From contig NC_064443.1 in the NCBI RefSeq assembly GCF_023343835.1, forward strand, positions 10,168,001 to 10,232,000: a DNA stretch of 64,000 nucleotides, read 5' to 3'. Of this stretch, positions 25,843-37,720 are shown one piece after another. This stretch comes from Lagopus muta. Lineage: Eukaryota; Chordata; Aves; Galliformes; Phasianidae. The stretch's first letter is position 1. Each line of letters begins with the position of its first letter. The notes below the pieces were generated by a model. It saw nothing but the letters and a program-made list of their open reading frames with translations, did not search any database and had not been told where the DNA came from. A program made the position numbers and the translations under genes.

Positions 25843-27822
25843 TTTCAAATCTACTGACAAACACTAACAACATGGGAAGGAAAATGACATGTTTCTTCAC
25901 TCCTATCAGAGCAAGTGGCTGGTGGAAGGAGAACGGGGCTGCAGGTGTACACAGCCCAGCTGGTGTGTGTTTATTCAGCACAGCCAAGCTGACCAGCACC
26001 CACCTCACTGCAGTGCGGTGGCATGGAGCCCAGGCAGCCACATAAACCCAGCCGATCAGCAGCACAGTGAGTTGTCCCCGGCTCGGTGCCATCCTGATGT
26101 GGTCATTCGAAGTCTGGTATCACTGGAGGCATCACTCCTCCAGTCCACACTAATCCTTTCCTCTGTGAAGGCTGTGATGGTTCCATCCATATATTTACCA
26201 GACAAATTGACTTCTCCAGTTTAACAAGAGAATAATTTTCATGATGAATAAATGGAAGACGGCTTCAGAATTTAAGGTGCCTCAGAGCATTACTTCTAAC
26301 GTCATTTGGGCCTAAAGTGTTCCTGCTGGGATAAGTGAAAATGCATCCCCTGTTTCCAGTCAGCAACTTAAAAAGCAACCCCCAATTTTCCAGCAATAGA
26401 GAGAGCTACGAGGCCTGCAGAAGTACAGAGCTCTTGATTACAGCTTTGTTGAAAAACATTGTTCTGAGATGTCTGGAGACCAGATAATAGGCACTGCTTT
26501 AGTTTAAAATAAGAGGCATTTCATGAATAAAGCTTTCCAGTGAGCAGAGACAGGGGGATATTGAAGCTGTCTGCTGGTGCTCTCTAGGCTTGCCTGTCTA
26601 GATTGCATTGCCGTTATGTTTTCCCCAGAAGTCCCACTTTCAGACAAGCTGTACCGCCAGGCCCTCACTACAGATCTCGTCAGTAGTGCTGCCTGAGAGG
26701 AACTTAAACACAGGGAAGGAAAGAGACTTTGTAGGTCTGATCTCTCGATTGCAGGATTAAGAGAACTTCTCTTGCCTTTCTACACCTGCCACTGTGTTGT
26801 CTGCTCAGACTCTGCAAATGCTCACTTTCTTTTGTATTTTACTTTCCCAGAGTTCGGGTGCGTTGCATTCTCAATTGAGCAATTTGGTTTTCAGACACAT
26901 TTTACAGCAGTTCTTAAAGGGGGGGGTATTGGAATGCCTTGTAAACAAAACTTTCCTTTGAATTCCTGAAGAGCACCCACAGCCTGCAGGGAAAGATAAG
27001 TTTCCTGGCACGGTTTGAAAGTTCGAGATTTGTTTCCAAGTGATTGCTGAATGAAATGAAAGACTTTTCCCGGTGCATGGGCAAGTCTGGGAAGAGAAGG
27101 TCTGATGATCCTTGGGCATTCCTGAGTAAGAGGCACTCAAGTCTCCATGTGTAAAATTCTGGAAGGAGAAACAGGGCCTAGTCCTGACACATTGCTGGGT
27201 ACAGATAGGGGACATGATGACAAGGCTCATAGTACCTCTGTTCTCAAACACCGAGCCCCAAACAGATACGTAGGAGATTAAAATTTTTTTTTCTTAATAG
27301 TTGAAATTAATACTCATCTATTATTACTTCAGTGCCTGACTGATGATAAAGATGCCAACAACTGCCAGGCATATAAACAATATTTTCTATGAGCTTCCAG
27401 CTAAACTCAGCAGGAAAGAACAGATTAAGAAGCCACCCTTCTGAGGGCAGAAATTGCCTTTTCATACTCAGGGTGAATCAGCAGCCTTGTAGAGCACAAA
27501 AAGCAAAACCAGAGCAAGTTCTGGTACAATCACATGTAGCACCAGCCTCAGTTGGAATCACTTCATCATTTTTTGTGTTGCAGTGGTTTTGCTGCATGGG
27601 GATCAGTCAAACAGACCTTGAAATCTGTTAGCAACAAATTGCATTTGAACATTTTGAATTTAATAATGAATATATTCTGCTTTTCATTAGGGATGTGCAG
27701 CTTCCAGACTTCCTGATATGAATCCAGAGGAGCTGGCAATAAAGGGAAACCAACATCCTGTGCAGAATGAGTTTTGTTTTGTTTTTTTTTTTAAATGCTG
27801 ACACAGCTCTCTGTTTCTCAAT

Positions 27823-27842
27823 TTTGTTGTTGTTGTTGTTGT
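27823..27842. repeat. (TTG)n microsatellite
   Basis: About six TTG units in a T-rich context; a simple repeat. Confidence 0.85.
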
Positions 27843-29566
27843 GATTGCATATAGAACTGCCAGGGGACAAACTGTGCAGGACAGCAGGTACAAGGTTCAC
27901 ACCACTACCTTGTGCGCCTCCTATCTGATCAGTACTGGCCTCTAGAGCCCCAGTTCTTGGTGTCCCATTTGAGTGACACACCTCAGTACCCCTTCATCCA
28001 CCTAAACTTATCATTATATACATTTGCTCACATGTAGCACAACCTGTGACACCTTCTGCCCCTCTGGTTATGACTTAGAGCTCATTTCAATATGTACAGG
28101 TGTACAGACCTACCGAGCTGCTCCTTTGCCTTCTGCCCGAGCCATCCCCAGGGCTCTTGCATAACCTTTTTACAGTCTCTGCAACTTTCATGGCAAATAA
28201 GATTTCTTATGCTTAGGGATGGAGGGGCAGATCTGGACATGGGGATCTGCTGAAGGAAGGAAAAAATTTGCTGTTCACACTGTCTCCTTGAACCATTCCA
28301 CTTCAACCCACAGCGTGCATTTTCCAAGGAAGAAGAGCACACACTCTTTTAAAGACAAGAGTTTCTTGCTTAATTCAGTGACAGTGATTTAATGCCTCAC
28401 CCACAACTAATGCCTGTTACACTGTCATTGCTCAACTCTACACATCTGATAGAATCCAAAGCTCACTTCTCCCTTGGCAAGAATTTTCTTCCTCCCAACC
28501 CAGCTATGAGCTTGCCTTGCTGGATGTGGAGAGATAGCCCTGTCTATAGATCAGAAGCTGAGTTCTTTACCCAGCTCTGCAGCTTACTGGGTTGGGTAAC
28601 CATTACAACTCTTCTTCCTTAGGGTTTGGGAGAGTGCCAAAAGCAACAGCACCCACAGCAGTCATGAGGATACCCGGTGCCCACAGCAGGCAGCCAGACA
28701 GGCACAATGCTCATGGGTATGGAAAGGAAGTCCTGAAGGAAAACAAAGACACTCATCTGGAACAATGCTGAACAATTCAGAATAGGATCAGCATAAAAGA
28801 ACTTTCTTGAGAAAGAAAGCAAAAATATGACCCTTAACTATAGCACACAAGAAGTTAGCTTGATCTGATTTCTGCAAGGCAGACATTTCCATTTGAGCTT
28901 GGCACCCCAGGCTCCAATTACAGCCAAGAAGAGACACGTGCACTCATGCTAATGTCCATATTAAGATGAGATGAACTGGACTTCTGAATGTCTATCATAC
29001 TTTCTTACCCTGTGTAAGGAAGTCTAGTGGATTGTGTACTTTTCTAAACAGGAAAATGAAATAAATCCTATATCAGATTTCTGGACATATCAGTGCAGCA
29101 TTGCCCACCCTCCTATGACCTGATACTGGATTGGTTCTAAAAAGAGTCCAGAGTTTTCATAACTAGATTCTTGAATGCAGCTTCTGGAGATTTGAGCCAC
29201 ATTAAGCAGTTAACTGCATAAAATACTTGATAAAACTCTCTATAGATTAAAATCCAACATTTTCTTTCAACACTTCCATAACTGTCAACATTGTTTTCTT
29301 GCTCTTCCCACAATGAACAACAGTCAAATTTCACATGTTAGATGATGCTAAACTGAACCTCAATTTTAAAATACCCTTTTCATCTTGAGATACTAGCCAT
29401 TATGGTTAACAGTAATAGAAATGAATTTATCACAGGTTAAGGTTAGTAGCAGATCAAATGTACGTTCCTCAATAAGAGTGAAATGCAACATGAGCCACAG
29501 AGCAAAACACACCTTCAGTCTTTTGTCTCATTCCTCACCTTGGTCCCTATGACAACCTAGTTTTGG

Positions 29567-29580
29567 AGAGAGAGAGGAGG

Positions 29581-29614
<34 letters not shown>
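29567..29614. repeat. Purine tract ending in A34
   Basis: A GA/GGA-rich run (gagagagagaggagg) is followed by 34 consecutive adenines at 29581-29614. It could be a mononucleotide microsatellite or the tail of an old retroposed sequence. No element can be recognised upstream. Confidence 0.85.
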
Positions 29615-29615
<1 letters not shown>

Positions 29616-29812
29616 CAGCTTTGGAGGACATTTTACAGCCCAGAGACCTTCTGACACCAGGAATCTACAGACTGAAACCCACCACATCTAGCTTACAGCC
29701 TTCTCTTAGCAGACACCACCTTTCAGTGCCTGTAGCAATGGAAAGCACAGCAGGGTAGCAAGGTCCTAGGCTACAACAAGTGAGAGTTTACTAAAACACA
29801 GCAACTATAAGT

Positions 29813-29843
29813 ACAGAAGGGAGAAAGAAGGAGGAAGAGGGAG

Positions 29844-29877
<34 letters not shown>
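29813..29877. repeat. Second purine tract ending in A34
   Basis: The tract 'agaagggagaaagaaggagg' continues to 'aagagggaga' and then 34 adenines at 29844-29877. The layout (GA-rich, then A34) copies that of the tract 260 bp upstream. Confidence 0.85.
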
Positions 29878-29879
<2 letters not shown>

Positions 29880-30215
29880 ACAACAAAAACTTCTTACCTT
29901 CAGAAGGACTCAGGTACACAGGACTTTCCATGATGGCACCCTTGCCTCCACTGCCAACCCTTAAATGAGGTCTGGGAAGGGCTGAATCCTGGCTCCCCTT
30001 CCAGTAACTCATCTGCATTGCATTGCATGCACCTGAGCTCCCCTGGGTTGGCCCTGCCTTCCCACCAGGTGCTCAATCACTGTTTCAAGCCATGACTTAG
30101 CATTTTCAGTATGCTGCCTTTCTCAGCGTAAGCTAATTTGACCTGATCATAACTATAATCTGTACAAAATATCTTACATGCAGTCTTACTACTGCCTTGT
30201 ACAGTGCTATCAGTA

Positions 30216-30450
30216 TCATAGAACCATAGAATCATAGAATCATTAAGGCTGGAAAAGACCTTTAAGATCATCCAGTCCAACCCCAACCCATCCCCACTCT
30301 GCCAACTGGCAATGTTCTTCAGTGCCACATCTCTGCAGTTCTTGAATACCTCCAGGAATGGTGACTCCACCACCTCCCTGGGCAGCACATTTCCCTGTTT
30401 ATTCTACAAACACTCATGGTGATGAGTTTTCTTCTTGTGATTGTATCTAC
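30216..30450 (-). mobile_element. CR1 LINE 3' end, inverted
   Basis: Three near-perfect tail octamers (tcatagaa, ccatagaa, tcatagaa) are followed by 'tcattaaggctggaaaagac', 'ctttaagatcatccagtcca', 'ggaatggtgactccaccacc' and 'tccctgggcag'. A weaker continuation with a 'gatgagttttcttcttgtg' block resembles the 'gaagaaatttttcctaat' part of CR1. The tail is one of the best preserved in the window. Confidence 0.93.
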
Positions 30451-30689
30451 CAAGAAAAATTTCCAAAGGTGTCCCTTTTCCCCCCAGAACTGCAAAAGAA
30501 ATTCTTACTTGTATAGCATCCAACTGTGTGACTTTGCGCTGTTATACTGATATTGCATTTCTACTTCCTTCCAGGCACATTTCTCTTCCCATACATGCAG
30601 ATGAGACCCTGCCCCTGTGCTGCCAAGCAGCTCCCACACACCAGCCTTCATTACCCTGCCGATCCCTCCCTACCAAAACCCAGCAGGTC
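30451..30689. other. Unique spacer
   Basis: No gene or repeat is recognised. Confidence 0.5.
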
Positions 30690-31080
30690 CCAGCCTGCAG
30701 CCTCAGAGTTAATTGGAGGCAGCGACAATGTGGAAATTAATTAATCCCACCAAGCCAACGGCAGGAGCTTCCTGATTTGTCACGGCTGCTCTCAGCATGT
30801 CTGATGAGATGCTCCCACCGTGACGGGACCTCATCCTGGCCAGCCGCCGCTAATGCAGGGAGTTCTCCTGCCTCGGTGCAGAGCTGACATTTAAGCTCTT
30901 CCTCCCCTGTGCTCCCTCACACAGCTCCAAAGATCAAGGGCAAGAGGCTGTCATTAAGCCTAAACCTGTAATGAGTGACACACACGTCTCTGCTGCCAAT
31001 CCTCTATTTCGTCAGCCTCAATGGTGTCGAGTCAGGCCTTGTAGCCCTTCTCTTTCCCGGGGAATTCTCTCCTCCCACTT
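30690..31080. promoter_or_regulatory. Candidate conserved non-coding element, CpG-containing
   Basis: This repeat-free block has homeodomain-type sites at its start (gttaattgg, aaattaattaatcc) and again later (cattaagcc, taatgagtg). It is mixed with more CpGs than the surroundings (cacggctg, gccgccgctaatg, gtgtcgag). Texture fits an enhancer rather than an exon, because all frames contain stops. No alignment was available to confirm conservation. Confidence 0.25.
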
Positions 31081-33960
31081 GAAAATCAATCAGTGCACTG
31101 TCCATGCTGAAGATGCCTGTTGCTGATGCTGTCTGCATCTTCAATTGCAAAACTTAGGTGCGTTTGGATTTTAGTCACTGTGCCCTGAGGATTATCATGT
31201 AGAGACTGGGAGGCTCCTTTTGGTAACCAGAATAACCTGAAGCTGTACTGGCAATATGTTGGCTTTCCTGTCAGCAACAAAAGATGTTGTGTTGTGTGTG
31301 GAAACTGGGAGCAGGATGGTTAAGACAGGAGCCAGAGCAGGGAAAGGAAAGCTGCATGCAGGCTGCTGCCTGGTTACCTGGTCTGGTTGTCCTTCATCTC
31401 CAGAATCACCCCAGGGATATGAATCTCCTTATTAGTGGTGCTCGGTTTGTGATGCTTTTGGTTCTGGATAGCATCATTCTCTGTGCCCAGGAACTACTGG
31501 GTGGCATTTGTGCACCAGGTAGTGGCTCCCTGCTCAAAAAGGAATTGGATCCCTGAGTGACAGCTACTAATGAAGTAATGTGCCAGAAGAATTACTGATG
31601 GTTGTAGCTTTTCTGACTTTGCCTGTCATTTGTTCTTATATGTTGAGAAGGCCATGAAATGCAAGAGACCCATAGAAAGCACTTGCCCAGGGGATCCAAA
31701 CCATTAGTCCAACCCTGATCCTGAGCTCCCCATTTTTGACAGTGCTTTGCACAAATCTTATCCTGCCTGAGGGCTTCTCCATCCCCTTAACTATCCCAAG
31801 CTTTGGACTGTGACTCATCATCAGCGATGAACTTTTTGCTCTGCCTATGATCCTTTTGGCCATTTCTCCACACCCAGAGACACAAAGAGCTTCCTTTGTC
31901 TCCAGCTACTTAGAGGAGTGGTTGGTTGCCTCCTTCCTGCAATTCCCAGAGAGGATTAATGGGAAGAGGGAAAGGTAGTACCTTGCCTAAGACATATCTT
32001 TTGTCCCTTGAAGCTTCTCCACGGCTCCCCACTCTGCTGTGCCCTGCAAAGAAGATAAATAGCAAGCATTCTCAGTCCCTGAATACAGTTTCATCCCTTA
32101 AAAGCCAGGCTTACCTCCAGCTGTTTCTACAGTTTTACAAAGTTTCCTTCATTGCACCTGCTTTTAGGCAGGTTTATTACCAGCAGCTGCTAACAAGCTG
32201 CATTGGTGGCTTGTTGCAATTCCTGTTTATTCCCTTGTTGCTTTGTGGAGTGCTGTTTTGTAGAGTGGACTGGCTGCTGGCACTTAAAAGTCTTCATTCA
32301 ACCCATTGCCTTGGCTTGAGTAGCTGGCATCGATGAGAAAAGAGCAATGAATAAATTATCTTTGAAAACAGAAATACCTATGTTGAAAAAAAATAAAGTC
32401 TTTCAGCTCATAAGCTAGACACAGAAGTGCTGTAAGTATTACCTGCACTGAAATCGAAGAAGATCAGTGGAGCCCATTCATGCAGCCGTTAGCAAATTTG
32501 GGCTCTTTAGAAAGAACCATTAGCATTTGTTTAGTTATTTTCAAGCAGAAGTTGGCAATCTTTAATCTGCAAAATTTCCCATAATTTATTGACACTTACA
32601 CGTCTTTCTTTTCTGCAGAAACACTGCTGCTTTTAATTAGCACAAATTAATCAATAGCAGGGGGGCCATGCTGAGTTCCAGGGAAAGGCAGGTGAGGAGT
32701 TCTGGTTGCATGCTAAACACAGTGATATGTGAAACAACAACTGGAGCTGCAGCTTCACAGAGATGTACCTTGCAGGGCAGGTGTGGCGTGCAGGAACACA
32801 CACAGCTCTGAACTTGCAGCTCAGTGTACGCCATGCAATGGAAATGCATGATTTTAATTATGTTTTCAAAACTTCAACAAGTGCAACTGTGTTACAAATT
32901 TTACTCCACAGAGAATAAGAAATGTTTCAGCTCCTGCTTGTTATGTCTTGAGGTCTTTTTCATTTGCAGTTAGTTTGGCTTAGGCTGAGTTGGTTTTTGG
33001 AACTGAGCTTGTTTTTGCTAGGTTTGTCAGCCAAAGGATTTGTCTCAGTGACTCCTGTACAGAACAGAGGTCTCTCTCCAGGACTCCTGATGTTCATTTC
33101 CTTCCTGACTGCAACCAAGAAGCCCACTGATTTGATGATTTTTAATCTACATTTCACCATAACGTCAGCTATCTTACTGCCATGAGCCTTGGGTTGCAGT
33201 TCTTCCAACCTCTCCGTGTGTTTTTGTAAATCTACACCAAGCCACACCTGCATCTGCAGCCTTCCCACAGATACCTTACAGGCCTTGTCCACACGGTGCC
33301 CTCCTTTATAGGACAAACCATATTATACGTTTTTCTGACATCTGATGGATCAAGCCACTGCAAACTCGTATGTTCCTCCTCTTTGTCTTTCCTCCTGTCA
33401 AATCCCAGGCAGCAGCAGCAATAATCATTCTGGGATCAAAACCTGCTTTCTATTATCCAGCTTTGGTTGATGATGATGTATGAAGCAAAGAGAAAAAAGA
33501 CAGCTTGATTTTCATAGGTTAGGTGTTGACCCTGCTGGGCTTAGTGTAGCATGAAACTAGTTTTGACTAGTAAACTGAATAAATATGCCAGGGAAGCTGC
33601 AGAGGGGCAATATATATGCAACAGTAAGGTGCCATTTTTACAAAATGACTTCTATTCATCAGAGGGCTAAGCTGATGCCCAGTGCATTAGAAATCCTGTG
33701 AATGGGAGCTCAGAGAAATATTTCAATTCATAATCTGTTTGCAGGAAACACCTTCCTCTCCTACTTCAAAATGTGAAAACATTTGGCAGGACAGCTCAGG
33801 CAAAAATCATAGGAAGTGGTGCCACCAGTCATCTCAGGGGATGCAGGAAGAAGGAAGAAGGTGAACAAAAGCCTCTCAGTTGCATTGTAAGTTCTGCAAG
33901 AGCCAAGAAAATCACAAGCACAGCAGGTGGGGCAGAAAGTAATTCATTGGCGGTAAAATG
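31081..33960. other. Unique non-coding sequence
   Basis: An open frame of 136 codons at 31926-32336 and other short ones show no recognisable domain. No named repeat or RNA gene was seen. Confidence 0.55.
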
Positions 33961-34165
33961 ATGGAATCATAGCTTGGTTTGGGTTGGAAGGAACCTTAAA
34001 GATAGTCCAGTTTCAACCTTCTGCCACTGGCAGGAACACCTTCCACTAGACCAAGCTGCCCAGGGCCCCATCTGACTTGGCCTTGAACACTGCCAGGGTT
34101 GGGGCACCCACAGCTTTCTGGACAGTGTTTGCCAGCATTTCACCACTCTCAATGGTGACATACAT
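33961..34165 (-). mobile_element. CR1 LINE 3' end, inverted (second subfamily)
   Basis: The sequence 'atggaatcatag' then 'gggttggaaggaacctt', 'aaagatagtccag', 'ccttccactagaccaagctg', 'cccagggccccatctgactt' and 'ggccttgaacactgccaggg' is the reverse complement of a CR1 tail. The 'ggaaggaacct' and 'ctagaccaggttgc' blocks mark a different CR1 subfamily from the copies at 25.5 and 30.2 kb. Confidence 0.9.
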
Positions 34166-36125
34166 AGAGTATACGTGTCCTGTGGAGTTCAGGCTGAGTG
34201 AAAGAAGTAAATGCTTGGAAGCTGGTTTCTTTGAATTAGAGGACTTAATAGAAGAGTGATAAAGAAATGATTGTTTTGGCAGTTCAGGACACCCTTCCTG
34301 GTCAGATAACCATGGCTCTGGGCTGTCCTACAATGCTCCGTGCCCTGGCTTTAAAGGACTGTAGCTAGTCTTTCAGGAGATAAAGGAAGAGGAACCAGGT
34401 TACACACAGTGTGATGTGCTGCACAAAGGCAAATTACTTAGCCATGGGCTCAAGACAAACAAAATTCAGTCTTGCAATTCTTCTTTCAGGCTGGGGACAA
34501 TAAATAGCTGGACCAAGGTCAGTGGGTTTTGTGGGTGAGAGAAGACTCAAGACCTTTGATTTGTCATTCACGTGGAAAGATAACACCTCTATATATACTT
34601 TTTTGTTTGGTTGTTCTTTTTGTTTGTTTTCCCTTGGGGCAAAAAAGGACTTCCATTGAGTAAAGAGCAAATACAGTAAAGAAAAGCTTCTCAAATTGGA
34701 AAAAATAAGCCACCTCTACTAAATAAAAAAGGGCAAGGAGATAAAGTTAGAAAGGGAGAGATGTTGGTAGAGGTTTATTTAATATAAGATACATTTTTAT
34801 TTTTGTTGAGTTACGGGGCATAAATTGAGCATTTTAATGTATTCCATAATGCTGCAGAAACATGACCTTGAAGTTGGCAAAGAAATATATTTCAGCTTTT
34901 ATTTAGCAGCTATGTAGCCTCTCAGAAGATGAACTTTAATAGGAGTGGAGTTAACAACCAATCGTCTTCACTCAAGCATAGTCATGCTCTGTTTCATGAG
35001 CATATACTCTATCATTATTCATTTAATTTGCCATCCCTTGAAATAAGTGCTCAAATCCTCATCTTGGTCCTACAATCAAGGGTCAGGACTGCCACGTGTT
35101 TCATCTGCTTCTGCGCAAGAGAAGTGCTGTCTGCTCCAACCACTCACAGCGTTTGCTGTCCTGATAAAAACGAGTCCAGTTGCCCCGTTTACCCTTCCCA
35201 AATCAGCTTATCTAGCAATCATTGGCAACCAAAATAAACACACGTGTTTCAACCAGGCTGACAGCAGACATGTCTTGTAACAACACATCTGAGAAAAGTA
35301 GCACTCTGTAGCACTGGATGAGTAACTACCAAAAATGCAAGAATAATCGAAGAACCATGAGTGAGCAAGCCCTGTCCCCATCTTCCCAATGACTTCTTCA
35401 TTGATAAGAAATATTTCCCTTTTTGCCTGAGCCTTTCCCTTCTGGCTCCAAAGGTATGCTGAAGGGGCTGCGCTCCCTCTTGCCTTCCAGTCACCTGCTG
35501 GGAAATGAAAGCACAGAGAGAGGAGGCAGAAGAGAGGAGCTGTAGAGAGTAGCATACAATGAACAGAGGAGAAAAAGTTACCCACCCAATAATGTACACA
35601 GAGCCAGCGTGGCTGACAAACTGTCACTGCTGTTGTCCTTCACTTCCCTTGATGTCATTTGTAATTCATCACAAGTACAGAGAGGACTAAGAATCATATC
35701 AGGGTGGTATCTTCCATCACGAAAAACTCCATTCTTCTAATTAACTTTCCCACTGACCCGGAGACGAAACACTGTGTGTGTATATGTGGTATGTGAGGAG
35801 AGTCAGTGGGGGATATTGTGCTCTGGTGTCTCTGCATTTATGACACTGCTATTTGATTGGTTTGTGTGTGGTGGGGGTTAATTTGTGCCTCTAAAGCATG
35901 CATGGATAGTCTTTAAATTTGCTTGAAACAGAAGTTTCCTTTGCTTGTCATGATCTGCCCTTGTCTGAAGGAAAATGTGCTCACTGGGCGGTAGCAGCAA
36001 TACAGCGTGGCATGTAAATCCTGATGAACTTAAAGGAGTTCTCTCATTCCCTTTGTGAGAACAGATTTCTGGGCCTTACTCCTGTGTCATGAATGTTGGC
36101 TTTACACAGCCTTGACTGTACTGCT
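34166..36125. other. Unique non-coding sequence
   Basis: No exon is supported. Overlapping minus-strand frames at 35208-35627 (139 codons) and 35249-35599 share the same DNA in different frames and lack recognisable domains. No named repeat was seen. Confidence 0.55.
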
Positions 36126-36325
36126 ATCATAGAATCAGAGGATCATAGAATGACTTGGGTAGGAAGGGGTGTTAAAGATCATCTTGTCCTAACCCCTGTG
36201 TGGCAGGCCAGTTGCCAGCCACCAGCTCAGGCTGCCCAGGGCCCCACCAACCTGGCCTTGTACATCTCTAGAGGTAGGACACAGCTCTCTGGACAGCCAT
36301 GCCAGTGCCTTACCACCAATGTCAG
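36126..36325 (-). mobile_element. CR1 LINE 3' end, inverted (second subfamily)
   Basis: Tail octamers (tcatagaa, then a decayed one, then tcatagaa) are followed by 'tgacttgggtaggaaggggt', 'gttaaagatcatcttgtcc', 'caggctgcccagggccccac' and 'caacctggccttgtacatct'. It is related to the copy at 33961-34165 but independently diverged. Confidence 0.9.
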
Positions 36326-36739
36326 CTGACACCAGCATCACCAAACCCATTCCTTGACCCTGTTGGAGGCAGGTAGGCTGACTGGCAAGCAGTGCCAAGC
36401 TGGGCTCCAAGGATGACAAACCCAATGCAGATCCAACAATCAGCTCACTCTGCCTCCTGTCTTCAGGAACAAATGTTCAAGCATAATGTTCAGGAAACAG
36501 CTTTAAGAAGCAGGTAGGCAGATAGAAATAATCCTCTCCATGGTCTGGCCAGTGGTTTGTTACACAAGGTCAGCTTTAGATCTGGGAAAAGGTGATGTCT
36601 CCATCTCTGCATTGTGCCAGGGATAGGTTTCAGAAGTCCAGGTACACCACTCTTTGTGAGCCAAAGCAAAAAAAATTCAAGGTTTTGAAACTGATCTCCT
36701 AAAGTACAATCAGTTATTGTAGAATAAACCTTGGTCTCA
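36326..36739. other. Unique spacer
   Basis: Ordinary sequence; nothing was identified. Confidence 0.5.
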
Positions 36740-37720
36740 AAGAATTGATTTATTATCAGTGCTATTGGATTAAATAATTTTTTAATGATCCTCCGGTAAT
36801 TGAGCAGTAAGACCCTAAAGCATTATAGCCGTGCTGGACTTAAATATTGCAGCAGCAAGCTACCTTGGCATCAGCGACTGCCTGGTGCAACAGCCTGGAA
36901 ATCTTGGGGTGACTTGATATAAATTAACAAGGAGAGGTTTATAATGCATTAAATATGACAATTAATCTCACAGTCAGTGAAGCAGCTCCTCTGTGAGTTA
37001 TTTTGATGTGAAATTACATTTTATTTTACTCTTTCCCTGAATCTCCCAGACTCAAGATGCTATAAATTTTGTATTCACAACACCAATCAGCAGAGTGAAA
37101 ACTCTTTGTGAGGAAAGTAAAGGTGTAGCTGCTAAGTAGAAAAAAACCTGGCTGCAGCAACCTCATATAATCTCTGTCTCTAAAATCACTTGTTACTTCC
37201 AAGGAAGTCATATGGGTGGCCACATAGTTTATGTTAAACACTTCCAGGCTGCAGGCTCTTTCCTAGGGCTGCAAATAATTCTCTGTGTAACCCGTATGCC
37301 ATAATGGCAGATTAAACCCAGCCAGCAGTGCTGCCTCTGTCATGAAGTACAGAGAACCTTTTCACTGCTATTATGTTCAATTAGCTTCCCTGTCTAGTTT
37401 GAGCAATTACTTCTGAGGACTTTTTTGATGAAATATGCTTACAATACATCCTCCCCCTCCTCCAGTTTCTCATTGCATGGATAAGATTATTTCTTTCTAC
37501 CATATACTTGGAGATCATTGCCAAACTAAACACACTGCAAAGCCCGCCATGTCTACGGTAGGCACTTTAAGGAGTTTATGAGGGCAGCAACTTGTCATCT
37601 GCCTGGTCATTCACAGAAGATAAATGAATTGTGGCTGGGAGAGCAGAGGATTATCTCTTGTTTATTGCAGGAAATTTTATGGGGCCCTACGTGGAGAGGC
37701 GTATTAGAAGCAGGATAACC
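36740..37720. promoter_or_regulatory. Candidate conserved non-coding element cluster
   Basis: This block of almost 1 kb is repeat-free and AT-rich, with a high density of homeodomain, Pou and Sox-like sites (ggattaaataatttttta, ggtaattgag, aaattaacaagg, gacaattaatc, tcaattagc). It has frequent stops in all frames and no simple repeats. It starts about 400 bp after a CR1 tail, and the absence of any named insertion through 38.9 kb is consistent with constraint. Evidence is texture only. Confidence 0.3.

Larger units (their letters stand above)
25843..30215. other. Unique non-coding sequence with poly(A) tracts
   Basis: No exon can be supported; the longest frames are under 130 codons and have no domain. 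A G9 run lies near 26919-26927 and a (TTG)n run at 27823-27842. Two long poly(A) tracts near 29.6 and 29.85 kb are listed separately. The part at 26220-26410 is AT-rich and could be a small regulatory element. Confidence 0.5.

Noticed and set aside
31660..31810. A 'gtccaaccctg' stretch resembling a CR1 tail
   Set aside because: The neighbouring CR1 blocks (octamer tail, ggttggaa) are absent; a short chance match.
34420..34520. A 'ggcaaattacttagcc' stretch resembling MIR
   Set aside because: Only one block fits and the surrounding order does not follow MIR.
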